A stretch of 64,000 bases of DNA, taken from a virus. Of this stretch, positions 20,743 to 31,003 are shown one piece after another. The notes beneath the pieces are model-generated. The model had not been told where the DNA came from. It searched no databases and saw only the letters and a list, made by a program, of their open reading frames with translations. Location: the IMG/VR virus record IMGVR_UViG_3300023179_000013, positions 1 to 64,000 of that record; one strand, given 5' to 3'. The position numbers were made by a program, and so were the translations under genes. Each line of letters begins with the position of its first letter. Position 1 is the first letter of the stretch.

Positions 20743-21852
20743 ATGGCAATTTATAAAATATTTCCTGAAAAGAGTGCTACTCTCTATTCTTATTATCCTT
20801 CCCTTAACACAGGTTTGGATGAAATACTTGAACTTAGCACTTTTGAATCTACTGAAGGTACTAATGAGGTATCTCGCCCTATTATTAAATTCCCATCAAG
20901 TGAAATTAGTGATGTACTTACTAATAAAGTAGGTACAGCTAGTTTTGATTGCTATTTAAAATTATATTTAGCTAACGCTTCATCAATTCCATTAAGTTAT
21001 AATATATTTTGTCACCCATTATCATTAGATTGGAATATGGGTACAGGTAGAGCTGCTAATTTACCTATTACAACAGACGGTGCTAGTTGGGGATATACAC
21101 AAAAAAGTGGAAGTGGTGCATGGTTTAACCCATTAGCATTTCCTAGTGGACAAACAGGTTCATATAACTCTGGGTCAAACATTGGAGGTGGATTATGGTA
21201 TACTGCATCAGCATATGTTGCTACTCAATCGTTTACCTTCACATCAACAGGTGATATTGAATTAAAAGTAACCAACACGGTTAGCGCTAGTTATACTAAT
21301 ATAATACCAAACTATGGTTTCATTTTAAAACACAGTAGTTCAATAGAATTTACTACTGCTTCTAAATTTGAAACAAAATATTTTTCAGGAAATACTCATA
21401 CTATTTATCCCCCATGTTTAGAAATTAGATGGGATGATTTTACATATAATACTGGTTCTCAATCAGTAATGGATTCTGATTTATATTACGCTAGTTTAGG
21501 TAATAATAAAAATTATTATCAACAAGATTCAGTACAGCGTTTTAATGTTAAAGTTAGAGCAAAATATCCTCCTAGAACATTCCAAACATCTTCGTTTAAC
21601 TATGCTTTAGTAAATTATGCTTTACCTTCTTCTTCATATTGGTCAATAATAGATTTGGATAGTGAAGAAACTGTCGTAGATTACGATACAACATATACTA
21701 AAATTAGCTGTAGCCCAAGTGGTAGCTATTTTAATGTATATATGAATGGTTTAGAACCAGAACGTTATTATAAATTATTATTTAAATCTGTATTAAGTAA
21801 TGGTGAAATAATAGTGTTTGATGAAAATTATTATTTTAAAGTTGTTAGATAA
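20743..21852 (+). CDS. Tail/baseplate structural protein, beta-sandwich-rich
   Basis: A 369-residue protein rich in Ser, Thr, Tyr and Asn, with many short strands. The first 240 residues resemble the DNRLRE-type repeat-containing structural proteins seen in phage tails (IFPEKSATLYSYYPSLNTG at the start). The C-terminal 100 residues look like an Ig-like domain. It overlaps the next gene by one base. Its place between gp6 and the 1553-residue protein suggests a baseplate or fibre part. Confidence 0.65.
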   Translation: MAIYKIFPEKSATLYSYYPSLNTGLDEILELSTFESTEGTNEVSRPIIKFPSSEISDVLTNKVGTASFDCYLKLYLANASSIPLSYNIFCHPLSLDWNMGTGRAANLPITTDGASWGYTQKSGSGAWFNPLAFPSGQTGSYNSGSNIGGGLWYTASAYVATQSFTFTSTGDIELKVTNTVSASYTNIIPNYGFILKHSSSIEFTTASKFETKYFSGNTHTIYPPCLEIRWDDFTYNTGSQSVMDSDLYYASLGNNKNYYQQDSVQRFNVKVRAKYPPRTFQTSSFNYALVNYALPSSSYWSIIDLDSEETVVDYDTTYTKISCSPSGSYFNVYMNGLEPERYYKLLFKSVLSNGEIIVFDENYYFKVVR

Positions 21853-22193
21853 TGTCTCAAATTCCTATAGAGAAACAAGTATTTGATAAAAATCAATATG
21901 GAAAAGTAATTGATACCCAATTTCATCAATTATTAAACCAGCAACAAGAGGAACCTACTCCTACATTTACTCTTGAAGATTTTTTTGAATTATATGATCA
22001 ATTGTTTTATCAAATACCAAAAGAAGGAGATGTGGATTCACATAGATTTATTTTGCAAAGAGAAGCAGAATATTTAGGAGTAATTATAGATCAAGAAGAC
22101 ATTCAAGCTTTACTTGATGAAATTACTTCATTAAGACAACAAGTATTAGATACTCAGACATCTTTAAATGAAGTAAACCAAACTATTAAATAA
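21852..22193 (+). CDS. Small helical tail-module protein
   Basis: A 113-residue acidic, helical protein with a likely C-terminal coiled coil (residues 80-112). It starts in a one-base overlap with the upstream gene and ends two bases before the large structural gene, so it is part of the same operon. It may be an assembly chaperone or connector. No family is recognised. Confidence 0.6.
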   Translation: MSQIPIEKQVFDKNQYGKVIDTQFHQLLNQQQEEPTPTFTLEDFFELYDQLFYQIPKEGDVDSHRFILQREAEYLGVIIDQEDIQALLDEITSLRQQVLDTQTSLNEVNQTIK

Positions 22194-22195
22194 CA

Positions 22196-25100
22196 ATGGC
22201 TGATAATATTAAAATAATAGGTAATATTGTTAATACAAGTATAACTTCTCGTTATTCTTTAAAGGACACTAATTTAATTGAATCTAAAAAGTTACAAGAA
22301 TTTTTTGGCGGAGATGGAGATTATATTGAATATTACTCATATGATATAGCAGGAAATATTTTAGGAATAGACTATGATTATATTAATTATAAACTTCCTC
22401 CCTCTAGTAATCTTAAACCAGGAGCTCAATCTCTTCCTAATACAAGAGGGCGTATTCAAACTAACAATGTAGGAATAGATGCTACTTTAGCTCCCCAAAC
22501 TAGTTCATTATATCCTATTATTGAAATAGATCCTGTTAATGATTTAAAAAATTCAGGGTATTCATCTGGGGAATTTCAAATAAAATATAATTTTTTTCAA
22601 AATAAAATATCTAATCCTTTTGAAAGAGGATTATTTGTTAAAGAAATATCTCAAGATAGAACTGAGATAAGATTAGCTTCTACTATATTAACAAATGAAC
22701 AAATCGAAAGTGGTTCATTAGCATTAATTGAAAAAATAAATACCTCTAACTATTATGTAGATTATTTATTAAATTTTGGTAATAATGAACAATATGTAGC
22801 TGTTAATGTTGCTTTAAATAAAGATCCTGGTGGATATGAAATTTTATTTAAATTATATCAACCTTTACCTTTAAATGTACAAGAAAAACAAACATTATGG
22901 GTTGTTGAGGAAAAAGTAAATCCATATGTGTTTGATGTAAATTTAGATAAATTAATTCTTCCTCCACCTGCCCCTACTTTAAGAGGACCTAATTTTAATA
23001 TTCCTATTGAAAATCAAGGTACTATATCTACTGCTTATGGTAATTATTCTGGTTTAATAACTAATCTTCAATCTTTACAAAGCTCATCATATAACCAGAT
23101 TCAAAGTTTACTTGCTACGCAAAGTATAGATATAAATGTAGATTATACTGATTTTAATAATTTTATATTTTTTGGTTCAGCTAAACAGCGTGTAGTTAAT
23201 TTCTATACTAAAGTTAAGGAAATAGAAGATTATAGAAATTTTATAAATCAATATACTCCATTTGTTGCTACAACAGCTAGTTTACAAACAACCATAAACC
23301 AATACTCAGCAAGCATTAATACTACCATATCTCAATTTGATGGATATGAATATTATTTATATTTTGAATCTAGTTCATATGCTTGGCCTAAATCAGGTTC
23401 ATTAAAACCATTTAGTTTACTTTCAACGGGGTCTGCTACTGTAGTTAGCTGGTATAATGCTCTAACTGGGTCTGCCGAAGACTATGATGAAACTAACTAT
23501 GATAATTTAGAATTTGCTGTTCCTACTTTTATTCGTGATGATGGAAATAATCAACCATTCTTGACATTCTTGAATATGGTTGGACATTATTTCGATAACA
23601 TTTGGGTTTATTTAAAAGCAGTTACTGATATTAATTTAGCAAACAATAATTTAGATTATGGTATATCTAGAGATTTAGTATACCAACAATTAAAATCTTT
23701 AGGTGTTAAGTTATATAATAGCCAAGCTGGTGATAGTGTAGATGGATATTTACTTGGTGCTAATACAGGTAGTAGCATATTTGATAATAATTTTACTATT
23801 ACTGGAAGTTATTTAAATAATATTCCTCGTGCTGACTTAGTAGCAGAATTATATAAACGTATTTATCATAACTTACCTTTATTATTAAAAACAAAAGGTA
23901 CTGTTGCTGGTTTAGATTACTTAATGACTACATTTGGTATTCCAAACCAAACATACTATATGATCACTAGTGGATCTATTAGTAGTTCATTTTATACCCC
24001 AACTGGTAGCAATTCCACCTCCAGTATATTAAATGTTAAAGAATTTGGAGGATCACTTAAAAAAGACTTAATTAAAGGATACAACAATGATAAAGTAAGA
24101 ATTGTATCTAATACCATAACAGGTAGTGTATTATCATCTGAATTAAGCCTTCAAACATTTCCTACAGCATCTTCCCAGTTTAGAGATGATGACTTGAATT
24201 ACATAGATATATCTTTTAGCCCACAAAACCAAATAGATACTTACATATCTAAGTCTATTTCCTCTAATAATCCTACTTGGAGTTTAGATGATTTTATTGG
24301 AGACCCAAGACAACAATACAGTGCATCTTATATTGATTTAGATACCCAACGCAAACTATATTTTCAAACAGGAGTACCAGGATATCCTGGTTTTACTGGT
24401 TCACTTTTAGATTATAATGGATTCATCAGATTAATTGAATATTTTGATAATTCATTATTTAAAATGTTAAATGATTTTGTTCCTGAAAGAACAAGTCTAT
24501 CTACAGGTGTTACTATTAATTCTCCTGTACTTGAAAGAAATAAAGCTGTTTATTCTGTACCTAGTGCTAATAATCAAACAGTATATGAGGCCGAATATCA
24601 AACATCTTCAATTGCTGGACAATATGGTCAACTTTATACTGCTTTACAAGGTGATAAAAAACCATTCTTTACTGGTGAATTAAGTGGAAGTGTAATTGAT
24701 GTTAATCAATATTTTGAAGATGATTTCAATCCATACGATGGAGATTGGAATGTATGGAACTTACAACATACTATTAGTGAAAGTATTAACCTAAATTCAT
24801 TCCTCCACTCAGATTGGAATGTATTATTAAATAATGTTTCTCAAAGTGTAACATCTAATATAAGAAAACGCATTGAATATATATATGGCACCACAGGTAG
24901 TATTACAAGTAGTGCTCAATTACAAGATTCATATTTAACTTTAAGATCATATAATACCTCTCGTTATGATGGTTCTAAAGTAACAAGTTTATTGTACAAT
25001 ACTTATACTAGTGGATCTTATACCGGTTCCGATGGTCGTACTATTGTAACAGGAGATAAATCATTTGGTAAAACAGCAGCTATTGATCGTAATTCTTACA

Positions 25101-26857
25101 AAGTAGCTTGGGTTAAAAACATTCCATCTCAAAGTTTAAATTTCTACGATAAAACATCTATTAATTTAAAATATTTAGTAGATGCTAATAACAATTTAAT
25201 TGAACTATCCAGAGGTAATTTAAACCTACCAGAAGTTCAAAGAACATTTCGATCTGGAGACCCAGTAATATTATCTATTTCTGATGTTAAAAACCCATCT
25301 AATCAAACAACTTTAGATGGTACTAAAAATATTTGGAAAGGTGGATATTCATTTGATCCTATATTATTTAGAGAAAACAATGAACCCTTATATTTTATAC
25401 ATGATAATTTTATAAGTTCATCCATTGCTCGTTTAGGTATAAAAGCTTTTAGTAGAGATGCTTTTAGATATTTTTCATTCCACCCTGCTGGTACTGGTAA
25501 TGACGGTATAAATGCCCCACCTACAGTTGTAGCTAATGGAAATGCTTCTACAGGAAATACTGGAGGATATGTTTTTACTATAAATAATGTATCTAATACT
25601 ACTGATCCTATGTCTTATAGATCTTTTACCTATAATGAATGGACACAGTTTTTTGTTAACCCTGCCCCAACTTCTATCCCACGCCCCCTAATTAATTTTA
25701 CCCTCCCACCAGGAGACTGGAATGCAAGAAATTATGATCGAAGTACCTTTCTTCCTAACAATTTAATAAATACTAATATTGCATTTGTGTATGCTTTTGA
25801 TTTATTAAATTTTAATGATTTTAATTTTGGAGGATACAACACAGAACCAGATAGATCAGTTTATTCCCCACTAGGTAATTCAACTTATAATTATTATAAA
25901 GTACCAAGAACAAGTACTTATAAAGTATCAGGATCAATTCCTATTGATCTTCGCATTGATGATTATCGTTTTCAAGGAGCCGCTATTAAATTAGTAGGAC
26001 TAGTAATGACTTCTACTAATCCTACTTCTCAAAACCCATCAGATTGGTCTATAAAAGCTGCTACTCAAATTTCTGTTGTTAATTTAAACAATGGAACACA
26101 GGTCCCTAATATTGGTTATAATTTTGTATTAAGTGATAACCCAGGACCTTTTGCTCCAAGTGCATTTTCTTCTTTTAATTTAAAATTAAACGATACATTA
26201 TCTTTAACTACTGGAGAATATGTAAGATTTCAACTTTATTTAATAGATGGAAGTAACATATTTGGAAACGGAGGAAGTGAAGGAACAACAGGAATTAACT
26301 TTTTAATAAATCCATCTAATCTTTCTAATAGAGCTTATTTTGAAATATTTGATACTTCTTTAAATACAATTCAATATCAATTTACTTCTTCGTATTCTCA
26401 ACCTGTTCCTTTCTTTACTGCTAGTTCATCAAATACTTTAGTATTTAATTCTTCGGCTTCTTATTTATTTACAACAGCTTCAACATTTATTCCTCAACCC
26501 CCAGCTGCTAATTATTATTCACCAGTAATAGATTACTTTAGAATACAGAAATATGATATATTAAGGATAGGAAGTTTTAATTCTCCTATATACTCTTATT
26601 ATGAAGTAACAAACGTAAGTGCTTCTTCTACCCAATATTACGTAACATTAGATAGAAATATAGAGTCTTCTTCATATAATAATGCTGTTGGATTTGCCTT
26701 TTTAAGACCAAAACCAGATGAAACCTCAGTAATAGTTAATTTTAAGAAATCTCCTGGAGAGGTTTCTCAAACTATCTTAGTACCATACGATGCTAATGGT
26801 GCTATTAAGGGTTCATTAGGTAATATATTCAAAACTCTTAATACTGATCTACAATAA
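22196..26857 (+). CDS. Giant baseplate/tail structural protein
   Basis: A 1553-residue protein, the largest in the window. A central segment near residues 545-585 reads LVAELYKRIYHNLPLLLKTK followed by GTVAGLDYLMTTFGIP. That recalls a motif in large baseplate-wedge proteins of marine T4-like phages, possibly in the place of gp7. The remainder is rich in Ser, Thr, Asn and Tyr with many short strands, like fibre or wedge proteins. It overlaps the next gene by one base. Residues 1050-1553 may carry receptor-facing domains. The gp7 equivalence is inference from size and position. Confidence 0.7.
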   Translation: MADNIKIIGNIVNTSITSRYSLKDTNLIESKKLQEFFGGDGDYIEYYSYDIAGNILGIDYDYINYKLPPSSNLKPGAQSLPNTRGRIQTNNVGIDATLAPQTSSLYPIIEIDPVNDLKNSGYSSGEFQIKYNFFQNKISNPFERGLFVKEISQDRTEIRLASTILTNEQIESGSLALIEKINTSNYYVDYLLNFGNNEQYVAVNVALNKDPGGYEILFKLYQPLPLNVQEKQTLWVVEEKVNPYVFDVNLDKLILPPPAPTLRGPNFNIPIENQGTISTAYGNYSGLITNLQSLQSSSYNQIQSLLATQSIDINVDYTDFNNFIFFGSAKQRVVNFYTKVKEIEDYRNFINQYTPFVATTASLQTTINQYSASINTTISQFDGYEYYLYFESSSYAWPKSGSLKPFSLLSTGSATVVSWYNALTGSAEDYDETNYDNLEFAVPTFIRDDGNNQPFLTFLNMVGHYFDNIWVYLKAVTDINLANNNLDYGISRDLVYQQLKSLGVKLYNSQAGDSVDGYLLGANTGSSIFDNNFTITGSYLNNIPRADLVAELYKRIYHNLPLLLKTKGTVAGLDYLMTTFGIPNQTYYMITSGSISSSFYTPTGSNSTSSILNVKEFGGSLKKDLIKGYNNDKVRIVSNTITGSVLSSELSLQTFPTASSQFRDDDLNYIDISFSPQNQIDTYISKSISSNNPTWSLDDFIGDPRQQYSASYIDLDTQRKLYFQTGVPGYPGFTGSLLDYNGFIRLIEYFDNSLFKMLNDFVPERTSLSTGVTINSPVLERNKAVYSVPSANNQTVYEAEYQTSSIAGQYGQLYTALQGDKKPFFTGELSGSVIDVNQYFEDDFNPYDGDWNVWNLQHTISESINLNSFLHSDWNVLLNNVSQSVTSNIRKRIEYIYGTTGSITSSAQLQDSYLTLRSYNTSRYDGSKVTSLLYNTYTSGSYTGSDGRTIVTGDKSFGKTAAIDRNSYKVAWVKNIPSQSLNFYDKTSINLKYLVDANNNLIELSRGNLNLPEVQRTFRSGDPVILSISDVKNPSNQTTLDGTKNIWKGGYSFDPILFRENNEPLYFIHDNFISSSIARLGIKAFSRDAFRYFSFHPAGTGNDGINAPPTVVANGNASTGNTGGYVFTINNVSNTTDPMSYRSFTYNEWTQFFVNPAPTSIPRPLINFTLPPGDWNARNYDRSTFLPNNLINTNIAFVYAFDLLNFNDFNFGGYNTEPDRSVYSPLGNSTYNYYKVPRTSTYKVSGSIPIDLRIDDYRFQGAAIKLVGLVMTSTNPTSQNPSDWSIKAATQISVVNLNNGTQVPNIGYNFVLSDNPGPFAPSAFSSFNLKLNDTLSLTTGEYVRFQLYLIDGSNIFGNGGSEGTTGINFLINPSNLSNRAYFEIFDTSLNTIQYQFTSSYSQPVPFFTASSSNTLVFNSSASYLFTTASTFIPQPPAANYYSPVIDYFRIQKYDILRIGSFNSPIYSYYEVTNVSASSTQYYVTLDRNIESSSYNNAVGFAFLRPKPDETSVIVNFKKSPGEVSQTILVPYDANGAIKGSLGNIFKTLNTDLQ

Positions 26858-27504
26858 TGAGAACATTATATTATACGCCTGCCTCATCGTCTTTAGTTTC
26901 TATAGAAGAAAATGGTACTACTCTATATTGGTATAATGTAACAAATGTATTTATATCTGCTAGTTCATATAGTGTTCCAGATAGTGGATCTTCTGATTTT
27001 GGAGCTACTGTAGGAGATATTAGAATAACAGCATATAGCGGTAGCACATTACTTGCTACTTTTCCTGTATATGAAACTACTTTATATTATCCCCCATTTC
27101 CATTATCTTCAAACATAAGTAGTTCTTTTGTTTCTTCTTCTGCCCCTCCTATTACATATAATCAACTATCATGGTACTTTAACTTTGATTCATCTTCCTT
27201 TACACCAGGAGAAGCATTGGGGATTATAAGTACTATAAATAATACAACAACAACATCCTCTGTCTTATATGTAGCCGGGGAAACAGGGTCAGGAATAATT
27301 AGAATTTTAACAAATAATTCACATTCTTTATTTGTATCAGGAAGTGGAAGTTATGATGCTTATATATATGTTAATAATACAACATTAGGATCATCATCTG
27401 TTGCTGTATCTTCCTCAGCAAGCACACCATTATCAGCATCGTTTATTCCTTTATCTTATTATAATTATGAAGTAACATTTTCTGTTGCTTATACAGCTCC
27501 ATAA
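26857..27504 (+). CDS. Ser-rich beta structural protein
   Basis: A 215-residue protein rich in Ser, Thr, Tyr and Gly, without Cys and with many predicted short strands. The serine-run pattern resembles the C-terminal half of the preceding giant protein. It is probably a small tail or fibre component. The next gene has its own late-like promoter. Confidence 0.6.
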   Translation: MRTLYYTPASSSLVSIEENGTTLYWYNVTNVFISASSYSVPDSGSSDFGATVGDIRITAYSGSTLLATFPVYETTLYYPPFPLSSNISSSFVSSSAPPITYNQLSWYFNFDSSSFTPGEALGIISTINNTTTTSSVLYVAGETGSGIIRILTNNSHSLFVSGSGSYDAYIYVNNTTLGSSSVAVSSSASTPLSASFIPLSYYNYEVTFSVAYTAP

Positions 27505-27520
27505 TTAAAAACAAATTTTT

Positions 27521-27540
27521 AATATATTTATAGTATATAC
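27521..27540 (+). promoter_or_regulatory. Late promoter-like site
   Basis: AATATATTTATAGTATATAC in a 51-base gap, 16 bases before the gene at 27556. It differs from ATATTTATNGGTA by one missing G. Confidence 0.5.
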
Positions 27541-27555
27541 AACAAATAGTAAACA

Positions 27556-28221
27556 ATGGCAATATTAAACCCTACAGTAGTAACAGTAGATGCAGTTTTA
27601 ACCACGAAGGGCCGCGAATTATTGGCTCGTAACGATGGTTCTTTTCAAATTACACAATTCTCACTTGCAGATGATGAAATTGATTATACTTTGTATAATC
27701 CAAATCACCCATCAGGATCTGCATTTTATGGTGAAGCAATTGAAGCAATGCCTATTATTCAGGCATTTCCTAATGATACGCAAATTATGCGTTATAAATT
27801 AGTAACACTTCCTCGTGGTACTTCACGTTTACCTGTTGTTAGCTTAGGTTACAACACAATCACATTGAAACAAGGTGCTTCATTAACAATTACACCTCAA
27901 ACATTGAACTACTTAGGTGCTACTTCAACATTTGAAGCAAACGGATACGTTGCTACTATTTCTGATATAAGATTATTATCTGCTTTCCAGGGTACAGGTA
28001 TTACTGTAACTACAGTAGGCACCCCAGGATTAAATACAACTACAGGTACTGTGTTGTCTAAATCTGAAATTGGTACATCATTCACTTTAACCGGTACTAC
28101 TGTTAATACATTGTTTGGTTCTTCATTAACAACATTAGCTACTACAATTACTGTAATTGGTAGAGATAGTGGTGCTAGAATTACAATTCCTGTTAATATT
28201 CAAAAGGTATCAACCATCTAA
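27556..28221 (+). CDS. Virion structural protein
   Basis: A 221-residue protein with an N-terminal part AVLTTKGRELLARNDGSFQI followed by TQFSLADDEIDYTLYN. That is a pattern I know from virion proteins of T4-like phages of Bacteroidetes. The C-terminal half is Thr-rich and strand-like. Its own promoter-like site suggests a well expressed protein. The exact virion role is unknown. Confidence 0.65.
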   Translation: MAILNPTVVTVDAVLTTKGRELLARNDGSFQITQFSLADDEIDYTLYNPNHPSGSAFYGEAIEAMPIIQAFPNDTQIMRYKLVTLPRGTSRLPVVSLGYNTITLKQGASLTITPQTLNYLGATSTFEANGYVATISDIRLLSAFQGTGITVTTVGTPGLNTTTGTVLSKSEIGTSFTLTGTTVNTLFGSSLTTLATTITVIGRDSGARITIPVNIQKVSTI

Positions 28222-28240
28222 AATTTAAAATAAACTAAAA

Positions 28241-29212
28241 ATGTCATTTGTAAGATATAATCCCGAAGATTCAGTAATAAGTGCCGAAAGCATAATTAGA
28301 CCTATGTGGACTAACGATGCTTATACTTTAGCTACTTTCTTCACAGCTAGCGGATACACAGAATATTATTTAGATGTGTATAACCTAAACCCTTCAGCCA
28401 CAGGTTCAGAAGTACAATTTGATATCCAATATGGTCACATTTATGGATCTGGATCTGCACCTATTAATACATCTGTACAAGGATATTCTCCATCACGTAT
28501 TGTATATGGTCAATATAGAAATTTAGTTTATGGTACTGAAACTGATAATTTTAGCTTTGATAATGGTGTTTCAACAGCAGAACAAATTTATGTAATCAAT
28601 ATTGCTAGAAACCGTTATAAAGAATCATTACAACCTGGTTCTTTAAATTTATCTTTAAAAAGCGGAAGTGCTACTATTCAATTAACAGATGATAGTAATA
28701 CTACTTCATTAACTCGTTTCATTGGAGAAAATAGAATATATTATATAATCAGTGGAAGTAATGGTACACCATATACATCAGCTGCTTCAGCTTCTTACTA
28801 TGGTATAATGTTACCAGATTTAGGATTTATTGTCTTAAATGCTTCTGGATCATTAACCCCATATATTCAAGTAGCTAGTTTAACTACTTCTTCAGTAAAT
28901 AACCATTTAAAACTATTTAATGCTATTTCAGCAAGTGGTAACTTCCAATTACGTTCACAAGAAACAGTATCATCTCGTTTCTTCTTCACACGTGTTAAAA
29001 ATAGTGAATTTAACTATACAACCAACCCATCTATTATAGATGCAAATGGTAACTTATTATATACTACATTAATTAACAACCCACAAACATACGTTACCAC
29101 AGTTGGTATGTATAATGATAATAATGAGTTGTTAGCTGTAGCTAAATTGAGTAAACCATTAGTTAAAGATTTTACTAAAGAAGCTCTAATTAGAATCAAA
29201 TTAGATTATTAA
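28241..29212 (+). CDS. Tail structural protein with shared C-terminal domain
   Basis: A 323-residue Ser/Thr/Tyr-rich protein. Its C-terminal 80 residues contain NSEFNYTTNP, then YVTTVGMYNDNNELLAVAKL, then SKPL. The same domain recurs as the 103-residue protein at 30692. This suggests a joining domain by which different tail proteins attach. The next gene starts four bases after its stop. A fibre or baseplate role is inferred. Confidence 0.7.
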   Translation: MSFVRYNPEDSVISAESIIRPMWTNDAYTLATFFTASGYTEYYLDVYNLNPSATGSEVQFDIQYGHIYGSGSAPINTSVQGYSPSRIVYGQYRNLVYGTETDNFSFDNGVSTAEQIYVINIARNRYKESLQPGSLNLSLKSGSATIQLTDDSNTTSLTRFIGENRIYYIISGSNGTPYTSAASASYYGIMLPDLGFIVLNASGSLTPYIQVASLTTSSVNNHLKLFNAISASGNFQLRSQETVSSRFFFTRVKNSEFNYTTNPSIIDANGNLLYTTLINNPQTYVTTVGMYNDNNELLAVAKLSKPLVKDFTKEALIRIKLDY

Positions 29213-29215
29213 TGC

Positions 29216-30679
29216 ATGTCGTCATTCAAAAAATTAAGCAAAGCTGATGTAACTACGGTTCCGTATGCTGCTAATAAGCAGTGGGTTTTGCCATATAGTT
29301 GTCCTTCAATTAGTAATAATTATTTTAATATATATAAAGGTACTTATATAACAGGTACCTTTTCACCTAATAATTTTATTACTGATCCTATTACTAATGG
29401 TCAATATGAACGATTAATATATGATTCTATAAACCACTTGTTTTATCAAAAATACAGTGGAAGTCTAGATACAGGATCATTAATGTTTGATATTAATACT
29501 TATCAATCTGCTTCTCAGCAACGCCCAACAAGCTCTTATTTTGATTATAATATTAATCCTAATCTAGTAAAAAATTTCCCTACAGGAGTAGGTGATGGAA
29601 TAAGAGTATTAGCTATTAATCAAGATATTTACGGTTCTAAAATATTACCTTATAGCTTTAATCTATCATCATCCGCTTACTATATAACAGATGATGGTAA
29701 TGGTAACATATATAGTGGAAGCACCCACATAGGAAATGTATTTTATGCCCATGGATTAGCAGTAATTACTAATCCTGATTATCAAAACATGTTTCCTCTT
29801 CCTCCAATAGCTGTAAACGATGTAGCTACTTTCCTTACATCAAATACTGGTTCTAATATAATTAGAGTATTAGATAATGACATTTCTAGGTCATGTGCTT
29901 TAGATACAGGTTCTATTGTTTTATCAGGTAGTAATTCTGTTTATTATACTGTATTAGGAAATGGTACTATAAGATTAAATGCTTCTGCCTCTGGTAATTA
30001 TGATGTTTATTATACTGTAAATAGTATTTGTAATAATGGATGTGGATTAACAAGTAACAAAGCTAAAGTTACAACAAATGTAATACAAGTAAATCCTCCT
30101 CCATGTATATCAGTTGAATTTTATGGTAGTAAAGGTGATACTAATACTTTCTGGTATAAACTTTGTGGTTCTACTAATATTGATAGCGTAACATTAAGTG
30201 ATTATGACCCACCAGTTCAAAGATGTATTGATGGTACCTTTGGTGTGTCTGGTAGCTCACAATATTCTTATATAGGAGCTTGTACTTCGGGTTCTGTAAT
30301 AACAGGCTCTTCTTATAGTGTTAATATATATGGAAAAGTAGGGGGTAGTTTAAATGCAGACTATAGTACTGAAATATATTATGCTATAGGAACAGGCTCA
30401 TCTACATATCTTAATTATTTAGATTCAACAGATGAAGCAGCATGTAATTATAAAGGTTCAGTAAGTGTACCTTCTGGTTCTACTTTAAGTGTATGGTTAG
30501 CAAAAACATATCCTGTTGCTTACTACAACTCATATAATGCAGTATCATCATCAACTTGCCCTACAAACCTAGCGGCATATTGTGGTAATAGTCCATTCAC
30601 AGTAACAGTAGGATCTAGTATGAATATATCATTAACAGCGTATGTATCATCATCAGGTACATTTAAAATTTGCCCATAA
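29216..30679 (+). CDS. Putative tail adhesin with Ig-like and Cys-rich domains
   Basis: A 487-residue protein. The first 190 residues are a tail-protein-like part rich in Tyr and Ser. Residues about 195-300 look like an Ig/cadherin-like domain of the kind common in Bacteroidetes surface proteins, with AVNDVATF and RVLDNDIS. The last 180 residues hold ten Cys residues, some in pairs within short loops, suggesting a disulphide-linked adhesion domain. It is therefore a receptor-binding candidate. The start at 29216 is chosen over the out-of-frame ATG at 29212. Confidence 0.6.
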   Translation: MSSFKKLSKADVTTVPYAANKQWVLPYSCPSISNNYFNIYKGTYITGTFSPNNFITDPITNGQYERLIYDSINHLFYQKYSGSLDTGSLMFDINTYQSASQQRPTSSYFDYNINPNLVKNFPTGVGDGIRVLAINQDIYGSKILPYSFNLSSSAYYITDDGNGNIYSGSTHIGNVFYAHGLAVITNPDYQNMFPLPPIAVNDVATFLTSNTGSNIIRVLDNDISRSCALDTGSIVLSGSNSVYYTVLGNGTIRLNASASGNYDVYYTVNSICNNGCGLTSNKAKVTTNVIQVNPPPCISVEFYGSKGDTNTFWYKLCGSTNIDSVTLSDYDPPVQRCIDGTFGVSGSSQYSYIGACTSGSVITGSSYSVNIYGKVGGSLNADYSTEIYYAIGTGSSTYLNYLDSTDEAACNYKGSVSVPSGSTLSVWLAKTYPVAYYNSYNAVSSSTCPTNLAAYCGNSPFTVTVGSSMNISLTAYVSSSGTFKICP

Positions 30680-30691
30680 TAAATTAAAATA

Positions 30692-31003
30692 ATGCCCACA
30701 ATAACACATACAGGATCTTTTACATTATCATTTCAGAATGAACATATCATTCATGAAAATGAAGTACGCTGTATTGTTAAGGAAAGCGAATTTAATTTAT
30801 CATACAACCCAACCTTAGTAACAGGTAGCTATGCTAGTGGATCATTAAGAGGATTTGCTACATCAGCTTCATTTGAACCTTATGTTACTACAGTTGGGTT
30901 ATATAATGATGAAAATCAACTTTTAATGGTTGCAAAACTAGGAAAACCAATAGTCATATCTCAAGATACAGATATGACTTTTATAGTACGTTATGACACA
31001 TAA
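30692..31003 (+). CDS. Small tail protein, stand-alone copy of a shared domain
   Basis: A 103-residue protein that matches the C-terminal domain of the protein at 28241. Shared are a KESEFNLSYNP region, YVTTVGLYNDENQLLMVAKL and a following GKP. It probably arose by duplication and may cap or trimerise a fibre. Its end overlaps the next gene by eleven bases in another frame. Confidence 0.7.
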   Translation: MPTITHTGSFTLSFQNEHIIHENEVRCIVKESEFNLSYNPTLVTGSYASGSLRGFATSASFEPYVTTVGLYNDENQLLMVAKLGKPIVISQDTDMTFIVRYDT

